Translations under genes and position numbers: made by a program
Source: Proteromonas lacertae
Lineage: Eukaryota; Sar; Bigyra; Opalinata; Proteromonadidae
Direction of reading: 5' to 3'
Assembly: GCA_002245135.1 (NCBI GenBank)
Contig: NGBS01000001.1
Coordinates: forward strand, 496,001-560,000
Length of the DNA stretch: 64,000 nucleotides
Shown here: one piece after another, positions 1 to 15,000 of the stretch
How positions within the stretch are numbered: the first letter of the stretch is position 1
Layout of the letters: each line of letters starts with the position of its first letter
The notes under the pieces: model-generated
The model's input: only the letters and a program-made list of their open reading frames with translations
Database searches by the model: none
Told to the model about the DNA's origin: nothing

Positions 1-3000
1 TTTCCCTATTTCAATTGATGTATTTATCATCTGAATTTCATCTTTCCATGCAATATTCACCTGTTTATACAATTCTGAACTAAATGATGGATTTATATCA
101 TATTCTATTATATATTTACTAATATTTCTACCACCATTGTATAATGGAGCTCTATAATAGACATAAACTCTGTTACTATAATCCTTTGGATTGATTATCA
201 ATGATAATGGTTCAGTTGATGGATATTTATCTTCTAATGTAAATGTTATTATGGATTCTTCACTATTTGGTGTATCTGCATTATTATGAGCTATTATTGA
301 CACATAATACTCTTTATTAGGTTCTAATCCTGTTAATAAAACAGTATTTGGATTTCTACCATCTGGATAAACCACTTGACCTTTCGCTCCAATTCCTTTG
401 ATATTGAACTTGACACTCAATTTTGTATAATCTATACTGTTAAATCCAAATAACAATCTAATCTTTGAACCTGGTGGTTTACGATATACATCAACAACTG
501 TAGCTTTCACTTCACCATCATTATAATCTTCTTCATCTTCTCTTTCTCCTAATTTTTCTTCTATCTCATCCATAATTCTATCAGTTGTTGTATAATTAGA
601 TGATAATATATAATAATCATCTTCTATACCAATAATTTGATAATTCTTATTATTTATAGTAATTATCATATCTTCTTCGATGTTATCATATAATTTTGAG
701 GGATATAAATACCAAATATCACTATCATTCTGAACTAAAATAGCTTTATCATCTAACTGTTCACTAATTGGTAATACACTTGAATAGAAGTAATCTATAC
801 CATCCATTGATGTGAAATACTTTTCTATTCCTTCAGTATTGATATTATCACAGGATATAGTTAAGTTATTATCATCATAATCTATTGAAAATTCTCCTGT
901 TATTTCTCCTACATCTGCTGTTACTGTTATATATAAAGGTCTCATTATTATTATATCGCATGAAATATGTTGGGTATTTATATACAACATATTCTCTATT
1001 CTATTTGTATTGAAGATAATATCATAAACAATTAAGTGTCTTGGTTTTCTTACTTCTGTTGTTCTTGTTATTGAAACATCAATACCAAATACATCATTAA
1101 ATAATTTCTCTAATTCTTCAGGTTCAACATCAACTTTAATATTTGAAATTGTTAATTCATTATTATATATTATATCAAAAGTTCCACTGATTACTTCATC
1201 ATTAATTGTTATAATCACAATACTTTGAATATCTGAATTCTTTGAACATATTGATGGTGTTTCTACCAAGTTATGATAAGTATTACAATTATCACCACTA
1301 GATCCAACTTGAATTGTCTTTATTTCACCACTTCTTTTGTTTATATTCTTATTCTTATATACTATCTTATTATTATTACTTTCATATTCTTCATCACTTT
1401 CTTCTAATACACTCAATAATCTATTGTTACTATTTGGATTGGTATATTCACCATATGTAACTGTATAATATGTAATAGGACTTCCATGACTATTTGGTTC
1501 ATTAAATGATAATATTGCTTCTGTTGGAGATACTGGTGTAATTGTCAAATTACTTGGTGAATCTGGTCTTGATTTTGGTGAAACTGTCAATAATGATGGG
1601 TTGTGTTGAATAATCTTATAATGTGATAAACCATAACCATTTAATTTCTTACTATAGCTTGATACTCTAAAGTGATATGAATAATCACTATTTAAATAGG
1701 GTATTACTATATCTTTATGTTCAGGTTGGACTAATTGTTGTATTGTTTCTACTGAACATTTATAATTCCATACATTACAGTCAGCTTTCAATTCTTTTTC
1801 TTCCATTAATGATAAAAATGTGATTGTAAATACTTTGTAGGTATTTGTATCAATAACTGTTGTTACATTTACTAAACCATAATCAAATGAATATTCAAAT
1901 TGGAACTTTATATCTTCAGAGTTTGAATTGTATGGAATTTCTATATCATTTAATGAATAAGATGGTAATGAATCTATTCCATTATTTCCTCTTTCTAAAC
2001 GAATAGTGAATTTGAATGATTGTGGAATAAACGAGTTTGGAATGATTGATTTTTCGTAATTTAAATCATCTAAATCATCAGGATATCCTTGTTGTTTAAT
2101 TTTATAAGTAATCTTATATTGTGAATAGACTTTAAAATCAATAAATGGTGGTAAGTTATGTAAAGATAAGAATGAAATATGATAATTGGAATTACCATAT
2201 TCTGTTGGACCATTTGATGTTACATTCACTTTACCAATTCTTGGCAATCTTTCTAATATATCGCTCAATCTTTCAGCATCTGATGTTAATGGAATATTTT
2301 CAGAATGTTCTAATTTATATACAAGTGTATGTGGTTTTATTTCTTTTGGACATTCTGGTGAAATAGTTTTATCTTCATTATTATACTCATAATAATTATT
2401 ATCAAAATACAATACTTTATTATCATTACTAATTGGTCTATCTGATTCAGTTAATTCTAATTTATTTCCTTTACATGATTGTATTTCTCCTACAATAGTA
2501 TTATATCTATATATCTTTCTATTATTCTCTTCAAATGTATTTTCTAAATAAGAATCTAAATAAACTATATCACCAATTATATCAATAACTGTATATTGAA
2601 TCTCACCAAGTTGAATTACTTCAGTAATAAATGGTTTACTTCCACTAACAATAGTAATATAATTATCACCTTTTCTACCACTAAATGATATATTTGATGA
2701 TGTAAAGTTACTTATTTCACTTAATCCAATAACAATATAATCTTTATTTTCATTTATTACATTATTTATCATCGATGTTTTAATATCTAATGATGGTTTT
2801 ACTATTCCTTTTGTTCCATCAGCTAATACATTAATCTTCAAGTCAGTAATATTGGCTGGGTTGTTACATCCATTTGTAATAATTATCAACGAGTTACAAT
2901 TACCATTTTCATCAATTTCACCATCAAATGTAATTACATAACCCTTTTCATTACTTCCTACTGTAACATGTTGGATTGTTGATAATAAATTCAATTGCTT

Positions 3001-6000
3001 ATCCAATTCTTTACTATTTCCATATTCAGCTTTGATACATGATGTACTTTCTCCATTATAATTCAATTTATAATAACCTGATAAATTATCTATCACTAAT
3101 TCTTGTTTTTCGTATATTTGATAATCATAATCAATCTTAAAATGATCAATTATACTTCCTTTACTTCCATATACTGACTTTATATCTGGAATATCGAATG
3201 ATACTTCAACATCACTATCACTGGATGGAGTTAATTCAATATTGATTGGTGGATTTGGATAATCACTTAAATATATTGGTCCAATTGTGTTTGGTAAACT
3301 ATTGAATGAATTATCTAATGAATCACTTTCTGGTATTGTTATTACTCTCAAATAATATGCTCTTCCAGGTATTAAATTGGTTATATTATAATTCAATGAT
3401 TCTGTTATATTACCACCTAATGCTTCATATTTCTCAGTTTTATTTCTACTTACTGATGATGTAAATGTTGGTAAATAATCCCATTCTACTTTATATCCTT
3501 CAATATCACTTTCGTTTAAATAATATGGCTTTATTCCATCCTAAATATATTGAATTCAATGTTGTGGAAATTACATTGACTGATTCTGGTGGTAATGCTT
3601 TAATTGAATCAATTGTTTTTGTTACATAATTTGTATAAATATAATCAGTTTCATGATTTATATTACTAACACTCAATTTACATTCATATTTTATCTTTTC
3701 ATCATCATCATCACCAGATATTTCTATTGGATATAATGTATTGTATGGTAAAATAATAGGATTTGTTTCAATTACTGTAAATATATCACTATTATAATTA
3801 TTCAATCCAATATTATCTATTTCTAACATATTTCTTACATCATAATAATAAACTAATGATTTAAACACTAAATCATAATAATAACCATTTAATATTCTAT
3901 ATCTATTAATCTCTACTGATTTTATTGTATTAATACTTCTTTCAATTATTTCTTTCATCTCTTTTGCTGTAGTAAATATAGGTATTGGATCAGAATATTC
4001 TCCATTATAAATCACTCTGAAAGTACCACTTATTGTATTAATATTTGTTGATTGTGGTAATTGTATTAATATTCTATAACTTGGTTCTGGTAAGGATGAT
4101 TTAATATAAGGACTTGTTATGTTATGATAAATATTATACTTCTTTCCATCACTTACTTTCTCTTGAGAACATTCTAAATAGAAATACTTCAAATCTTCAC
4201 CACCTGTTGTCTTTACTTCACTCCAATGTACTAACATATAACTTGAAGTGTAAGGCCTTATAATGAAATACTGTGAATTGATTGGTGTTCTAATCTGTGG
4301 ATTTACATATATTGGATGAGAATATTGACTACAATAACTACTACTACTACTACATGCTCTTACTCTAACATATATCAATTCACCTGATGGTAAGTTATCT
4401 AATAAAACTCTATAGTAATCATGAACTAATATATCAGTTTTGTGGTTGTTATTATTACTACTCAATTCATTATTATTTGCCACTATTTTTGAGGCTTTAT
4501 CTTGTAGAGATTTGAATGTAATTAACCAAATGTTATTATTAACTGTTGTTGCTTCAATTGTCTCAGTGTGAATAACTCCAACTTCTTTATAGTATTTATT
4601 TAATAATACTGTCAATTCTTCTGATTTTATCTCTGAATCTATTGGTCCAATCTTTATATTTTTATAAATAGGTATTCTTAACGAATATCTATTTATTTGA
4701 CCTAAGTATGATGTAATTACTTCATAATCCTTAAATGATCCTAATAATATTTCATTTCCATTTCCTTTGCTATTAACTCGATATAATGATTTATCATCTA
4801 TTAAATCACCAACACAAATATAATCACCTATCTCTAAATCAACTTTCATAGATATATTCTTATATGTAAATTGGGTTATATTACTTCTATCATCATCATC
4901 ATCATCATCTAATTCTATATATCCAATTAGGTTATTCAATCTTAATAAATAACCGTTCGTAACAATATCTTCTGTTTTCAATGTATATCTAATTGATGGA
5001 TTATTCATTTTACAAACATATATCTTTCCTTTATCACTTCTCTCTTGAATATGTGGAATATTATCACAAACTCTGTATTCTCTTCCATTTATCTGTATAT
5101 ATTCAGTTTCTAATGGTAATTTATCTTCACTTACACCATTATCTATAATAAAATAATCATTTCCATAAACACCATTAATACAATGTTCACATATTGGATT
5201 AACATAATCATATTTTCCTTTACATTTATTAGATAGATATAAATATATATCACCTTCTACTCCTCTAAATTTACCACCATTCTCCACTTTTTGTATTTCG
5301 TGACTAGATTCTATTTTCATTGATTTTACATTCTTAGTAAATGCAATATCTACAGCCGTTTCTAATTCATAATACTTTATCTCTTCACCTCCATTATAAT
5401 TTGGTTCTGTGAATGATACAGTTATTGCAGTATCATTATATAATTCATAGTTAATGTCAGTTACAACATCAGGATCTTCGATATAATAATAATTAATTGG
5501 ATTTGATGTAATACCATAACCTCTTGTGTTCTTAGCTGTTATTCTGAAATAATATAAACTACCAGGAATTAAATCATTTACTATTGTTGATAGATTCTTT
5601 ATTCCTTCTATTCTTCTGTAATTATTTGGTGATAATCCTGGTATTACTTTTATTTCACATTCCATATCTTCTGATACTACAGATATTTTATTATCTTCTA
5701 CTTCATAATCATTAATAAATGTTATTTTCAATGTATCATTTTTACCTTCTACTTTGATATTTCCTATTGATGATAATTGCTTAAGTGCAACTTCAATTTC
5801 TTTTACATTATCTGTAGATGTGAATAAACGTGTCTGTGGACGAGTATAACAATTTGATGGAATTTTATTAAATGTTCCATTCACAGTAATAACTGTATTT
5901 GATTCTATATCCTCTATCTTGTAATATTCATTATTTTCACAATATATTACATCATTAACCATTAAGTAACTGGCAAAATGTGGATCTATATTAACACTTG

Positions 6001-9000
6001 TTTTTACATTTCTTTTATCATTCTCTACAACACTTACTATTGGTAATTTAACATCATAGTTTCCATAAACAATCTTGAATTTTCCATTATTATCATCTAT
6101 AAATGTAATATCTATTTCTTTAAATCTACCGAATAATGGTTCTACTAAATAAGAAGTATAATATTCCAACATATATTCTGTTAATGGTTCACTATGATCA
6201 GATGGAACTGTCCATTTCACATTTAATGTATTCTTTCTCTCAGTATTTGGTGATATTTCATAGATTGTGGGTAAACCAACTGGAGATATTGTTGTTAATA
6301 TATAACTTGGCTTCTGTGGATATAAATGAACTATAACCAATTTCATTGATTGTAGCTAATCTTACATAGTAGAATCGATTTGGTAATAAGTCTTTTAATA
6401 TCACTGTACCAGTTTCTTGTGTTAAAATTCTTTCAGGATTTTCAAAATTCTCATTTGTTGAGTATTGAATTTCATAGTATATAGTATAATTATTAATATA
6501 ACCACCAATAAATTTGGGTTGTTGATATTGTACAATTAAAGATGTTAATTCATGAGGATATAAGAATGGTTTACAGTAAACACAATCATCTATCAATGAT
6601 CTTGGAGGATCTGGTAATTCATATTCAGTAGGATAGCTTTACTGGATTAGTTAATAATGGTAAACTTACACCTTGTTTATTCACTGCATATACTCTATAA
6701 TAATATGTTTCGCCTGGTTGTAAATCATTGATTATGTATTTATATGGTATTTCTGTTGATGAAAATATCATTTCTTGTACTTTCTTTTCACTTTGTATAT
6801 CCAATTCTCTTAATTCTCCTGTTGCATGTTCATCTATTTCAACATCACATCCAGCAGTACCATTAATATCAAAATCATTAATAGATATATTGTAAGAATG
6901 GAATGTAATTTTATAAGTTAATGATTTTTGTCCTTTTTCTATTGATACTTTTCCCAATCCATGTATATTCTCGATACATTGTTTTATCTTTTCATTACTG
7001 TAAGAAATGTAAATATCAGAACTTGGTTCTCCTTTATAGAATAAATTGAAATGTTCATCTTCATTATCAATATCATCTTCTTCTATATTACTATTACCGC
7101 ACTTTTCAACTGTTATAGATATTGTTACATCATCTTCTGGCATAAACTCCACTTTCGATTCTTCATATACATATTTAATAATCTCTGTATTTCCTGTATA
7201 TGTTGGTGGTGTAATTAATAAAACTAATGAATTACTTCCACTGTATCTAATTGGATTATTCTGTAATGCAGTTGTTGGTTCTGATGGTATTCCATACAAT
7301 ACTGTTTGTGATTCATACCATTCGCTATAACCTAATGAAGTTAATGTTCTAATTCTGAAGTATATTTCTACACCAGTTCTCAAATTATCATAAGATAATC
7401 TATATGAAGTAGTCTCATCTGTGAAATTAGTGGCTAAAGACTTTTCTATTACTTTATAATCTTTATCATAAGAATATTCAATATGGAATAAAATTGGTTC
7501 AACACCACTTTCATTAAATACCTCATATTTAAATGTCAATTCTAATGATGTAGCTGTATAATAATTAGTTGTAATAAAAACCTCCTAATTTAAATTCACT
7601 TGGATATTGAGGTATTTGTCTTGGTATCATTGATGCAATACAATAAGGCAATGATTCTGGACATCTTGGCTTTGCTTCTGTTGCTGATCCTTCTTGTCCA
7701 TTATTCGCATATACTAATACATAATACTCACCTTCTGTTAAACTACTAATTATATGAGAATAAACACCAGATTCAGTACCTTTTACAGTATAAGTATCAT
7801 TTCTTTCTATATCATCCTCTAAATTTGTATAACTGATTTTATAAGATTTTATTTCTTTACCATTATTAGTAAATGGAGCTGACCATATAATATTCAATTT
7901 TGTTTTATCATTTGGAACTGGTTCAGCATATACATCAAGTGGCGCTGATGGTGCTCCATTTGGACTTGTAGCATCTTTAGTAAGGTATGGAGTTCCTTCA
8001 CCTACTTCATTTACTGGAGTAATTTGGAAGTAATACTTAACACCAGCTTGTAAAGATTCAAATGAACTTGATATTCTCATTTGAATTGTGTTTGAATTTG
8101 ATGAAAATCCAAGTAAACTAGTATCAAATTTACTACATATCACTTCATTCTTAAATGCATAAATTGAAATGATTGTCTTTTCATTAACTGTTGTCATTCT
8201 TACATCAATACTTTCTCTACATACGTCATCAAACAGATCTTCAATACTAAGGATTATATTTTCATTTTCAGCTGTAATATCAACTACAACACTCTTTGTA
8301 CTATATGAAAGAGTAAACTATATTATCATTTTCTTTATCTTCTAATACTCTCATTCTGTTAATATTCTTATTATAAGATATTTCTATCGCTGGAACACCG
8401 AAATATGCTTTACATCCATCACTACATTCTTTCTCTACATCACCTAAATAATAATTATAAGATCCAACTGGCAAAGAACAATCATTCAATAAACACCATT
8501 CCATCTTATAATACTTAATTTTACTACCTCCATTAGTTGTTTTAAAACCATATTCATTTACTATTTGAGCATTCCATTCAACTGTAATAACACTCTTCAA
8601 ACCTTGAGCTTCTGTTTTCATATCAGATATCATATATGGTTTTTGTTTTGTTGGTATAATACTAAGTGGAGTTGGTAATCCAACAGAACTATAACCTAAT
8701 CCATTAGACACTCTCATTCTAAAGTAATACTCATTTCCTTCATTAAGACCAGTTATTATATATTTCGATGTATCTTCTGTTGTATTTGTACCAACACTTT
8801 CATTGTATGAATAATGTAAACTTCTTTCTATCAACCAAGTTTCTATATTTCCACTTATATACTCTGGTTTATCCCATAATAATCCTATTTCTGTATTACT
8901 CACTACTGTTAATCTTATATTCTTAGGAGGAGATGGTAAATAATCTCTTGTCATAATAAATGATTCATTCACTTTTCCTACAACAATTGGTGTAAATTTA

Positions 9001-12000
9001 CTCTCAATTAATTGTCTTGTTTTTGGATTATACTTTGGTGGAACATATAAATAATAACTTCCACCTTCTTCATCTTCATCTGTAGGAATATATTCTATTT
9101 CAACTTCATCAGTATTAAACTCTTCCATTGCTTTTAATTGTACATTCATCATACTATCTTCATCACCATCTTCTTCTATTTGATATTCATAAACAGATAT
9201 GTCATTATTTCTATCTGGTTTAAACAGTGATGGATCACCAGGACCGTATGAATTAACAGCCATTACTCTAAATCTATAATACTTATTACCATCTAAATTA
9301 GTTATTGTATAGGTAAAATCACTACTATTAATCATATTATCATATAGTATTGTAAATTCATTGTTAAAGTTATAATCATCAGAATATTCTATTATAAATG
9401 ATGTTATATTTGAACCACCACAATTATCAGGTAATGTCCAGTATAATTCAACACTTCCTTTCTTATATGACATTACTGTTAAGTTTGTAATTGCTCCAGG
9501 AATTGTTAATTGATGTGGTTGTGCTTTATATGAAGAATATAAAGGTTTACTTCTTCCATATTTATTGATTGAATATAATCTGAAATAATATGATTCTGTT
9601 GGTAATAAATCTGATAATATTATTTCATTTGGTATATTTCCATCATCTAATCTTATTACTTCTATCTTTGATCTTGTTCCTAATAATGTTCCACCATAGG
9701 AGAATGAATTATAATGTGGATTGGTTCTATTAGTATAATGTGTTGATACTAATAATGATGGTAACTCATATGTAATTGATTTGAATGTAATATCATAATA
9801 ATAACTGTAATATGGATAGATGTATGATATATCTTCTGATTTTTCTACTTCTACTTCTTCTATGGATGATAAATCTTCTAATATTTCTTTCAATTCTTCA
9901 ACACTTACATTAGTATGATATTATTCTTGATTCTTTTGACATAAATTTCAATCTAAAATCACCAATTATATCATTTCCATAGGATGATATTAATAATCTT
10001 TGTTTATTCAATGACTGGTTTTATTTCAATACTTTTCAATGGAATTTGATTTACTCCTGTTTCAATACTGTTAAATTCTGGATATGTTCCATCCTGAATT
10101 GAAGTAATATTAATACTAATTTCATTTCCTATCAAATTGTGTTTTACTTTAACTTCTGGTTGTAATCCAACAAAATCAGAAAATTTGATAATTATATCAT
10201 CAATATCACCTACTTTCTCATATTCTACTGTCAAATAAGCTAATTCTCTGATTGGTTCAAATGCATCTACTAATTGATTATATTCAATTGGATATTTTAT
10301 ATCTTTTGTACTTCTTGATTTGAATAAAATATTAAACACACCAGTTACTGCACCAGATAATTTCACATTTTGTATCGAATAATTTCCATTCTTATTATCA
10401 CATTCTAATAAATAACTCAATATTCTATCACCACCATTATCAAATGGTTTTGACCATGTTAATTTCAATGAAGTTGAATTTAATGATTCAATATTCAATG
10501 AATGTAATTCACTTGAAACAGATGATGGTATTGTCATTATTGGTCTGAAATATTCAAAATCACTATATCCTTCTTCTAAATAATAACCATTATTAGCTCT
10601 TATTTTAACAAAATATGGAACTTCATACTTCAATCCTTCCAGTATTGTTGTTTGTACTCTATTTTCCACATCAGCTGTTACTTGATAAACACTTGCTACT
10701 GCCATATTTGGTTCTTTACCTCCATAACAATTAATTAAATCATCACCATAACTATTTTTTAATTTTGGTGTAATATCTATACATTTGAAATCATTATGTA
10801 TTTGCTCTAAGAAATATATTTTATATTTTATATTTGAATCATCATCTTCTTTTATTTTATCAGTAATATAAACATCACCAACTGATGGTAAATTCTCTAA
10901 TATTAATCTTCTTAATTCATATACTGATATTGGGAATGTGATATCAATGCTTCTCTCTTTAAAATGTAATGTTAAGATTTTCTCATCATCATTTTCTATT
11001 TCAATTGTTTGAAATGAATATCCATCAAATGCTTTAGCTGTATGAATTACCTTTATATCTTTATCAACTATCAAATTATCATCATTTGAATTAATTGTCA
11101 TTAACTTCTCTTTATCATCGAATATATTCTTCAATTCAATACTGTATTTATGTCCATACAAATCAACTTGATATTCCTTTATTTCTAATTCTCCAATTGT
11201 AGGAATTTCTTTCAATGCTTCTTTCAAATCATCCGATGAAGCAAATACACTAATTTCTTTAGTTTCAAATCCATCATAAGTAATAGTATAAACTTCACTA
11301 CTTAAATTACTATACTCATTATATATTTCAATTGTATAAATATCATTCAATGAATATAATATTGTTTCTTCATTATACAGTTGCAATCCTTCATATCCCA
11401 TTTCTCTGTATAATATATCATAATATTTTATATTCTCACCATTTATATCACCACTTTCATACTGTAATAATAATGATGTATTGGAATATGATTCAATATG
11501 TAAATACTTTGGTTTTTCTGGTTTTCCAAATGGAATTACATATTCTGGTTCACTTACAGTATATCTTTCAGAAAACCCATGTACATTGTATGAAAACACT
11601 CTTACATAATACTTTACACCATTTATTAAATCTGGAATTATTACCACACAACTTTCATCAACACAATCAGTTGTTGTATAATAATCATAATGTAATAAAT
11701 TATCATAATCAGTGTAATAATTAATTCTGTATTTTGTTATTCTATCTGCACCATCTACTACTGTTCCTTTTACCTCTACTTTAATTGATTTTGATAATGA
11801 GGTTATTTTTACTGATTCTGGTTCATGTGGAATCTGTCTATTTGTTGATAATGATAAAGGCATTGAATATCGTGAATAACTCAATCCTCTTTCATTTATT
11901 GCACTTACTTTCACACTAATTGGTGTATCTACTGGAATATCTGCTATTATATATTCAAACTGATTGGATGGTAGTAATATTTGAGTGTATAAATCATCAT

Positions 12001-15000
12001 CTTTCCTTTCTCCTTCTGATATTTCTGCTTCATCTGTTGTATTTGTATCTACACATGTATATTCAAGAGTATAATTCTTTGGAACAAATGTACCAATATT
12101 CTTAACAATCCATTGATTATTATTATTACTACCTCTTACTAATACTTCATTTATATCTCTAAAATCTTCTAAAATCAATTTCAATGATTCTTTTGATAAT
12201 GAACTAACATCATAGAATGATGATTTTTCATCATTGTATATAAACTGAACTGTTTTACATATTAATTTAAATGAATATTCATCAAAACTTGGTTCTTTAT
12301 CACTTCTCCAATATTCAACCAAATATCCAGTTATTTCAGAACCATAGTTATTAGGAGATGGTTTAAATAATACTTTAATTGAATGAATTGATTCATCAAT
12401 ACTAACTCCATTCTTTGCTTCTATATTTTCAATGAAAACACTATCAAATGGTAATGGAGCTGGAGATGACATTGGAATTATCGTTTCTGGCATTGTTAAA
12501 TAAGGTCCAATTGTATTATTATATATAATAGCAACACTTATTTCATATGGATGACCTGGTATTAAATCATCTATTCTATAATTGAAATATTTCTCCAATA
12601 ATTCATATTTTGGTTTTGTTATATTATAAACTATTACTTCATTGCTAATCTGATCTACTAATCTAATTGTATAATTGAATATCTTTCCTTCATTATATGG
12701 TATTAAATAAAATACATTAACTGATGTATTACTCAATCTATTAGCAAAAACATGGTTAATATGGATATTTATTGGAGTTGCTGCAACTGGATCAATATCT
12801 GATGGTTTTGCATCCATACTTGGTCCTTCACCAACACTATTAACAGCAGTTATTGACACTTCTACTAATTCTCCCGATTGAAGATTAGTAATTTCATAAG
12901 TATAATAATCTACAGGAATCATTACATTAGTATAATTATAAACCTTTCCATTATTTTTACATGATAGTGAATATAATACAATATTTGAACCACCATCATC
13001 CATTGGTCTTTCCCATCTCACATAAACAGATGTTTCACTTGCTACAGATATGATGGGATTTCTTACAAATCCTGGTACTGTAGCTATTGTATTAATAACG
13101 TAAGTTGGTTTATTAATATCTTCAATTCTATGGAATAAGTAACATGATGGAATTGTCCTTGGTATTCTATCATTATCAAATTCCCATAATAGTTTTATAC
13201 TTCCCTTTTGTTTCTGTGTTAATCTATAATCAATAACAATTGGATATAATGTAAATGGTTGTAACTCTACAGATTTACTTCTATATTCACATCCATATTC
13301 ATTATTATTACATACTGATTTAAATTCATCTAAAATAATCTCATTCTCTATTGTTATTTTACATCCATCATATGTATTATTACATAAAAATGTGTATTTA
13401 TTATCACTTTGAGTTTTAATATATCCTTTCCATCTAACTGATATTATTTTATTAATATTATCAACTATTTCATTCTGCCAATAGAAATCAATAGTTTTAT
13501 CAATTCTTGTATATATTAGACTATCTTCTAATATATAATTGGATGAATAATATTCTCCAATTAATCCACCTGATACTCCTTTTGAGATGTTTAATATATA
13601 ATCATCACTATGAGGTGTAATATAACTCACTTTAATAAACGATTCTTCATCATTTGTATTATCATATTCATATTTTGGATGGATTATATCTTCTTCATTT
13701 CGCTTTAATATAATATAAAAATCACTTGATGGAGAATATAACTGTAGATTCACATCTTCACATTTTGTTGTATTTTTTACTTTTATAATATCATTCTTTC
13801 CTTTTAAGTAATATGGTTCTATATATATTGGATAATAAATATCATAATTATTCTTTATTGTAAATGTCATAATCATTCCTGAATTATCTAAACTATATTC
13901 AACAGTGAATTTAGTATCATAATCCCATTTATTCATATCTTCTTCAATATCTTCCTTTGATATTTCTGTTACATTAAACTGTATAGATTCATAATCATTA
14001 TATTTCAGTGTAAATATACCACTTTCTACACCACTAACAGTAAATACTTGTATTTGATCTTTAATACATTTTCTTATCATTACTTCAGGAATATTCGGAA
14101 TTATATCATATTCTGGTTTTTCATATTCAAATATGATCTTATATAATTTATTATTATTTCGAGTATTATTCATTATTTCTTCAATTCTAACTGGTGATAA
14201 TGTTGATAATTTATTCAATTCGGTTTGAATCACTTCTGCATTATCTGAACACTTTATTAAATTGGTTGTTTCTTTATTATATGATAATGTATAACCACAT
14301 CTATTCTGATTAGCTTTTGTTGATTTTGGTACAATCAATTGTTGTATTTCATTCTGTGGTTTTTCATACACTGAATTATTAAATCTATCTCTTAAATCCA
14401 TTAAGAAATAAGTTTCATTCTTATAAACACCAGTGTCCAAACCATTTTTATCATCTGGAATTCCATTATATGTATAAATATTATAACTATTAATTGAACT
14501 TGGATATATTGTTGTTGTATAAGGATAACTTCCATAATTATAATAGATATTTGAACTTGATAATATTCTTGGAATATTAACATTAGTAATTGATTCATCT
14601 ACATCATCACCATCACATTCAAGATTATTAATTAACTTAATTGCTTTTGTATGACCAATTAAGAATGGATTTAATAGATTATCATTCTCTTCTTCATTTT
14701 CACTTTCATTAAATGAATTTAATAATATATTAATCTTACCAATTTCACCTTCTATTATAATACCTGGAATATTAAATGTCAAATTTGTTTTAATATCTAT
14801 AAATGGTGTATCTGGATTAAATTCATATTCATATTCACTACCATATGTTAATATTAAACTACCATTATAATCAGCACATTGTGGATATGTAATATTAATG
14901 AATTGTGGTTTAATTAATGAATTATGTAATACACTATAACCTCCTTTTACTAATCTAGTAAAACTATCATTTTCTATTCTTCTATTTGCTTCACTACTAA

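Noticed and set aside
10004-10006. True stop of the giant protein at 10004
   Set aside because: FN3-type sequence continues immediately in the next frame and on to the window edge, so the stop is more likely caused by a one-base excess.
3506-10010. Programmed +1 frameshifting at stop codons, as in Euplotes
   Set aside because: Some shifts best fit sites tens of bases before the stop, all three stop types occur, and the protease copies prove a plain inserted base in one case. TGA also works as a normal stop here. It is kept only as an alternative.
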